NCBI GenBank assembly: GCA_046351235.1
Contig: JAXLYV010000002.1
Span: forward strand, 806,001-870,000
Direction of reading: 5' to 3'
From: JBBSAT01 sp046351235
Lineage (GTDB): Bacteria > Myxococcota_A > Polyangia > Polyangiales > Sandaracinaceae
Length of the DNA: 64,000 bases
Part shown: positions 61,459 through 64,000 of the stretch, piece by piece
How the letters are laid out: every line of letters starts with the position of its first letter
How positions within the stretch are numbered: the stretch's first letter is position 1
Program-made: the position numbers and the translations under genes
The notes under the pieces: generated by a model
Told to the model about the DNA's origin: nothing
The model's input: only the letters and a program-made list of their open reading frames with translations
Databases searched by the model: none

Positions 61459-62086
61459 GGCGCGCCGTCACGCGTCGAGGCGATCTGGGTGACGTTTGGT
61501 TTCGATCCGAGCGCATCCCCGATCGCGTGCGCTAGGTTCGCCTCGCTCGCCGTGCGCGCAACGCCGAATGCCCCCCGTTCGTCGCCGCCGCGCGGCGAGC
61601 GCTGACGAGCGAGGCGCGCCGCCGCGCGACACGTGTCGACGCCCGCGCGCGGCTCCCTCTCCCACTCCGTGGGAGAGGGTTGGGGAGTAGCTCGAGCCGG
61701 ATCCCCTCACTGCGATCGCCCGAGTCTGTCCTTCTCGAGATCACCAGGCCGCGTCGGTCGGGAGCGACCCTTTGCCCGCGGACGCTCCGCACAAACGACG
61801 GCGCTCCGCTCATCGCGGTCAAAGCCTCGCACCCGCCCGCCGCTACCCATGAAGGTCAGCTGCTTTGGAGAACCGCGGCGCCTGCGGCACCTCCACAGCC
61901 GAACCGGCGCCGCCGCTTCGGCGAAGGCGAGGGCAGAGCCCTCGCGCTCCCAGGCGTGCTCGGCGCGGCGCGCAGACCCGGCCGCACGTCTTCCCGCCGG
62001 ACCCCAGGCAGTGGGAGAGGGAGCGGCGCGCGCCGCTCTCGCCGGGAAGGACGGCGTCCGGTCGCCGTGGCGAAGGAGAAACGAAG
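61459..62086. other. Intergenic stretch of 628 nt without a convincing gene
   Basis: No frame here has a start, codon use or similarity that I trust. It contains the hairpin at 61655-61679 and a perfect 18-nt palindrome GAGCGGCGCGCGCCGCTC at 62021-62038 immediately after GTGGGAGAGGG, an 11-mer that also forms the right arm of the first hairpin. Its base composition is more mixed than in neighbouring genes. Confidence 0.5.
61655..61679 (+). terminator. Hairpin downstream of the PLP enzyme gene
   Basis: A perfect 11-bp stem, CCCTCTCCCAC and its complement, with loop TCC, then TTGGGG. It lies about 200 nt after the stop at 61458. Sequences of this type (CCCTCTCCC...GGGAGAGGG) recur between genes in GC-rich bacteria; it may be a repeat element instead of the gene's own terminator. 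Confidence 0.5.
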
Positions 62087-62160
62087 CGGACCCTGGGGGA
62101 TTCGAACCCACGACCTACGGCTCCGGAGGCCGTCGCTCTATCCAGCTGAGCTAAGGGTCC
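62087..62160 (-). tRNA. tRNA-Arg (anticodon CCG)
   Basis: The minus strand folds as a tRNA of 74 nt. Acceptor GGACCCT pairs with AGGGTCC, then discriminator G. The D arm is GCTC/GAGC, the anticodon arm ACGGC-CTCCGGA-GCCGT with anticodon CCG, and the T arm closes around GGTTCGAATCC. CCA is not encoded (CTT follows). CCG reads CGG codons, common in this GC-rich genome. Confidence 0.95.
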
Positions 62161-62215
62161 CGATGGACAGGCGAGCGGTGTATCGCAGGACGCACGCCGC
62201 CGCAACGGCGGCGCG

Positions 62216-62818
62216 CTAGAGCGTGTCGACGGGGCCTGCGCCTTCGCGCACCACGACGATGTCGGGGCCGCTCACGTCGAGGATCGTGCTCGGCACGACG
62301 CCGCCGTAGCCGGCGTCGAGGATCAGGTCGGCGCCCGGGTAGGCCTCGGCGATGTCGGCCGGGTCGCTCAACGTCTCGCCGTCGCGCGTACAGGTGCTCG
62401 ACACGATCGGCGAGCCCAGCGCGCGCACCAGCGCGAGCGCCACCTCGTGGTGCGGCACGCGGATGCCCACCGTCTTGCGCTTGCCGATGTGCATCAGGCG
62501 CGGCGCCTCGCGCGTGGCCTCCAGGATGAAGCAGTACGGGCCCGGCGTGAGGCGGCGCATCGTGCGGTACGTGTGGTTCGACACGATCCCGTACTTCGCG
62601 ATCTCGCCGAGGTCGGCGCAGATGAACGCCAGCGGCTGGTCCGGCTTCATGCGCTTCATCTGGTAGATGCGCTCGACCGCCTTCTTGCTCGAGAAGTCGC
62701 AGCCGAGGCCGTACACGGTGTCGGTCGGGTACGCGATCACGCCGTCGTCCTTCAGGATCTCGACGGCCTTGGCGATCTTGCGGGGCTCGGGGTGCTGGGC
62801 GTTGATCTCGAGGCGCAT
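62216..62818 (-). CDS. Sua5/YciO/YrdC family protein (threonylcarbamoyl-AMP synthase-like)
   Basis: 200 residues from the ATG ending at 62818; an upstream ATG at 62899 would overlap the next gene's end. The YrdC core is clear: AYPTDTVYGLGCDFSSKKAV (nucleotide/bicarbonate site), YQMKRMKPDQPLAFICADLG, LTPGPYCFILEAT and GIRVPHHEVALALVRALGSP, followed by SSTCTRDGE. The KRMKP(D)QPL form resembles the YciO branch more than classical Sua5. The TsaC/Sua5 enzymes start t6A synthesis in tRNA; YciO members have a less certain role. It sits next to tRNA-Arg by chance. Confidence 0.85.
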   Translation of the reverse strand: MRLEINAQHPEPRKIAKAVEILKDDGVIAYPTDTVYGLGCDFSSKKAVERIYQMKRMKPDQPLAFICADLGEIAKYGIVSNHTYRTMRRLTPGPYCFILEATREAPRLMHIGKRKTVGIRVPHHEVALALVRALGSPIVSSTCTRDGETLSDPADIAEAYPGADLILDAGYGGVVPSTILDVSGPDIVVVREGAGPVDTL

Positions 62819-62861
62819 GCGCTGGTGCTCGGGGAGGAGGCGCTCGGCGGGGAAGAGCGGT

Positions 62862-63743
62862 TCAGTTCTTGGCGTGGATGAGCTTGCGGGTCTCGCCATC
62901 CTCGAAGAGGCAGACGATGAAGCCGTCGGGCGTGAGGTCCACGACCTTGCCGACGCCGAACTTCGCGTGGATGAAGAAGTCGTTCATCCCGTAGCGGACC
63001 GCGCGATCCCAGGGGCGCGCGACCGCACGCGCGCGCTGCACCTCGCCCGGCTCGAGCCGCGGCGCGCCGCGCTTGGCCGCCGTCGCCTTCGCGCCACCAC
63101 CGCCACCGCCGGACTTCGCGCGCGGCGGGGGCGAGCTCTGCGGCACGCGCGCCGGCGTGTCGACCGCGAGCTTGGCGAGCTGGCCGACCAGACGCCGCGC
63201 GGTGGTGACGACGCTGAGCCGCTGATCGCAGAGCACGATCTCTTCGACGCCCGTCGAGCGCCCGGTCGCGAGGTTCTCTTCGTAGTGCTTGGTGCACGTG
63301 CGCGCGATGATCGCGAGGCGCTCGGCGTCGTCGAGCTGCCCGGGCCCGGCGCCGAGGGCGGGGAATGCGACGCGCACGACGTGCCGCTCGCGTACGTACT
63401 CGAGCACGGCGCGCACGGCCGCCTCGATCGTCTCTTTGTCGGGCGCGGGCGCCTGCGTGCCGCGGTCCTCGGGGCCGCGCGTCGCGACCCAGAGGAGGTA
63501 GTCGCAGTGCAGGCGACCCGGGATGAGCCGCAGGAGCGAGCCCATCGCGAGCGCGCCGCCCGCGCGGTTCCGCTCGGCCTCGAGGTTGCGCGGCAGATCC
63601 GGCCCGTACGCCGAGAGCAGGTCGCGGTCGGGGCCTGGCGCGGGCCAGAGGCGCAGGTCGGTCGTTCCATCGTGGACGATGACGCCGACGCGGCGCGAGG
63701 TGGGGAGCTCGTAGGTGTTGGCCTGGACGAGGGAGAGGTCCAT
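62862..63743 (-). CDS. Macro-domain-like protein with UvrD-tail-like C-terminus
   Basis: 293 residues. The first 190 resemble a macro domain: GVIVHDGTTDLRLW, the loop EAERNRAGGALAMGSLLRLI (compare the NxxxxxGGGVAxAI loop), CDYLLWVATRG, and VVRVAFPALGAGPGQLDDAE which is a standard macro strand-loop. A variable, Pro/Gly-rich linker follows (about 200-240). The C-terminal 45 residues, FFIHAKFGVGKVVDLTPDGF followed by CLFEDGETRKLIH, match the short SH3-like tail seen at the end of UvrD-type helicases and CarD-like proteins. Macro domains bind ADP-ribose. It ends 44 nt before the Sua5/YciO start. Confidence 0.6.
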   Translation of the reverse strand: MDLSLVQANTYELPTSRRVGVIVHDGTTDLRLWPAPGPDRDLLSAYGPDLPRNLEAERNRAGGALAMGSLLRLIPGRLHCDYLLWVATRGPEDRGTQAPAPDKETIEAAVRAVLEYVRERHVVRVAFPALGAGPGQLDDAERLAIIARTCTKHYEENLATGRSTGVEEIVLCDQRLSVVTTARRLVGQLAKLAVDTPARVPQSSPPPRAKSGGGGGGAKATAAKRGAPRLEPGEVQRARAVARPWDRAVRYGMNDFFIHAKFGVGKVVDLTPDGFIVCLFEDGETRKLIHAKN

Positions 63744-63871
63744 CGCGCGGGCCTGGTACCACGCGCCGGACGGAAAGCGAGCCGCCGCGAGACGTTCTCG
63801 ATCGCGCGCGCGTTCCGTGGGGCGCGCCGATTTGTTGACCGATCGCGCGGAGTGGGCGCAGAGGTCGAGGC

Positions 63872-64000
63872 ATGCGCCGGATCTTCGTTCTCGCGATCGT
63901 CCTCGTGGGCCTGGCGGGCGTGCCGCCGGCGCTCGCGACGCCCGGGGAGGAGAGCGCGAGCCCCGCGAGCGCCGAGGTCGAGCGCGAGGCGGAGATCGCC
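63872..64000 (+). CDS. Secreted protein, N-terminal fragment
   Basis: The first 43 residues of a gene that runs off the window: a signal peptide (IFVLAIVLVGLAGVPPALA, cleavage near residue 21) followed by an acidic Ala/Ser/Glu stretch (TPGEESASPASAEVEREAEI). Nothing more can be said. It starts at ATG 63872, divergent from the macro-domain gene, 128 nt away. Confidence 0.7.
   Translation, partial: MRRIFVLAIVLVGLAGVPPALATPGEESASPASAEVEREAEIA

Noticed and set aside
61843..62205. Minus-strand frame of 120 codons over the tRNA gene
   Set aside because: Its middle (LAQLDRATASGAVGRGFES) is the well-known spurious translation of a tRNA and its surroundings.

Overview
This 64 kb window is from a very GC-rich bacterial chromosome, with G or C at almost every third codon position. 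The best fit is a myxobacterium of the Polyangia, and the gene content resembles Sandaracinus-type genomes. That placement is inferred from several traits: many predicted lipoproteins with Asp/Ala/Gly-rich linkers, MopE-type Asp/Cys repeat proteins, a Ser/Thr kinase beside a PP2C phosphatase, a CorE-like sigma factor with a Cys-rich tail, and a class II photolyase. I see no prophage, insertion sequence, CRISPR array or rRNA. The window is mostly core and housekeeping genes with accessory genes scattered between them, and it cuts a gene at each end.

Layout. 1-9.5 kb: an S9 prolyl oligopeptidase lipoprotein (cut by the window edge), a secreted unknown, a DUF423 membrane protein, pyruvate carboxylase with a small pentapeptide-repeat gene behind it, a polytopic membrane protein, a thioesterase, a GNAT acetyltransferase and a 50-residue membrane protein. 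9.5-20.5 kb: class II photolyase, a small lipoprotein, a CRTAC1/FG-GAP lipoprotein, two large MopE-repeat lipoproteins on opposite strands flanking a CrcB fluoride channel, and an S10-type carboxypeptidase. 20.5-25.3 kb: a Cys-rich metallothionein-like peptide, a CorE-like ECF sigma factor, a three-hairpin repeat, a VapBC pair, a TetR regulator with two clear operators facing a diiron hydrolase-like gene, and a GT87-type glycosyltransferase. 25.3-41 kb: sbcDC, secreted and membrane unknowns, patatin and PP2C genes facing a sigma-like/kinase/coiled-coil fusion, a second copy of the three-hairpin repeat, an L,D-transpeptidase, a TonB-like anchored protein and an amidase. 41-52.7 kb: malate dehydrogenase and isocitrate dehydrogenase, an Uma2 protein, small lipoproteins, a TraB/GumN protein, a lipase, a diadenylate-cyclase-like protein and a YkgJ cysteine-cluster protein. 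52.7-64 kb: a TetR operon with an FAD monooxygenase, a GFA protein, YicC, an AGCS-like transporter, a Cys/Met-metabolism PLP enzyme, tRNA-Arg(CCG), a Sua5/YciO protein, a macro-domain protein and the start of a secreted protein.

How the genes relate. Central carbon metabolism is represented by pyruvate carboxylase, malate dehydrogenase and isocitrate dehydrogenase, each in a separate transcription unit. Likely functional units are sbcD-sbcC (overlapping stop and start), vapB-vapC (14-nt overlap), the PP2C-patatin operon divergent from the kinase, the metallothionein-like gene with the CorE-like sigma factor, and TetR-unknown-FAD monooxygenase (14-nt overlap, then 1 nt).

The least conventional items are: a dispersed three-hairpin repeat, 88/91 identical between two copies 15 kb apart and directly behind stop codons; a probable diadenylate cyclase carrying both catalytic motifs; a fusion of a degenerate ECF-sigma-like domain to a membrane Ser/Thr kinase; a macro-domain protein with a UvrD-tail-like C-terminus; and a YkgJ cluster fused to a HExxH-bearing domain. 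All functional statements are read from sequence by eye; no database search was run.
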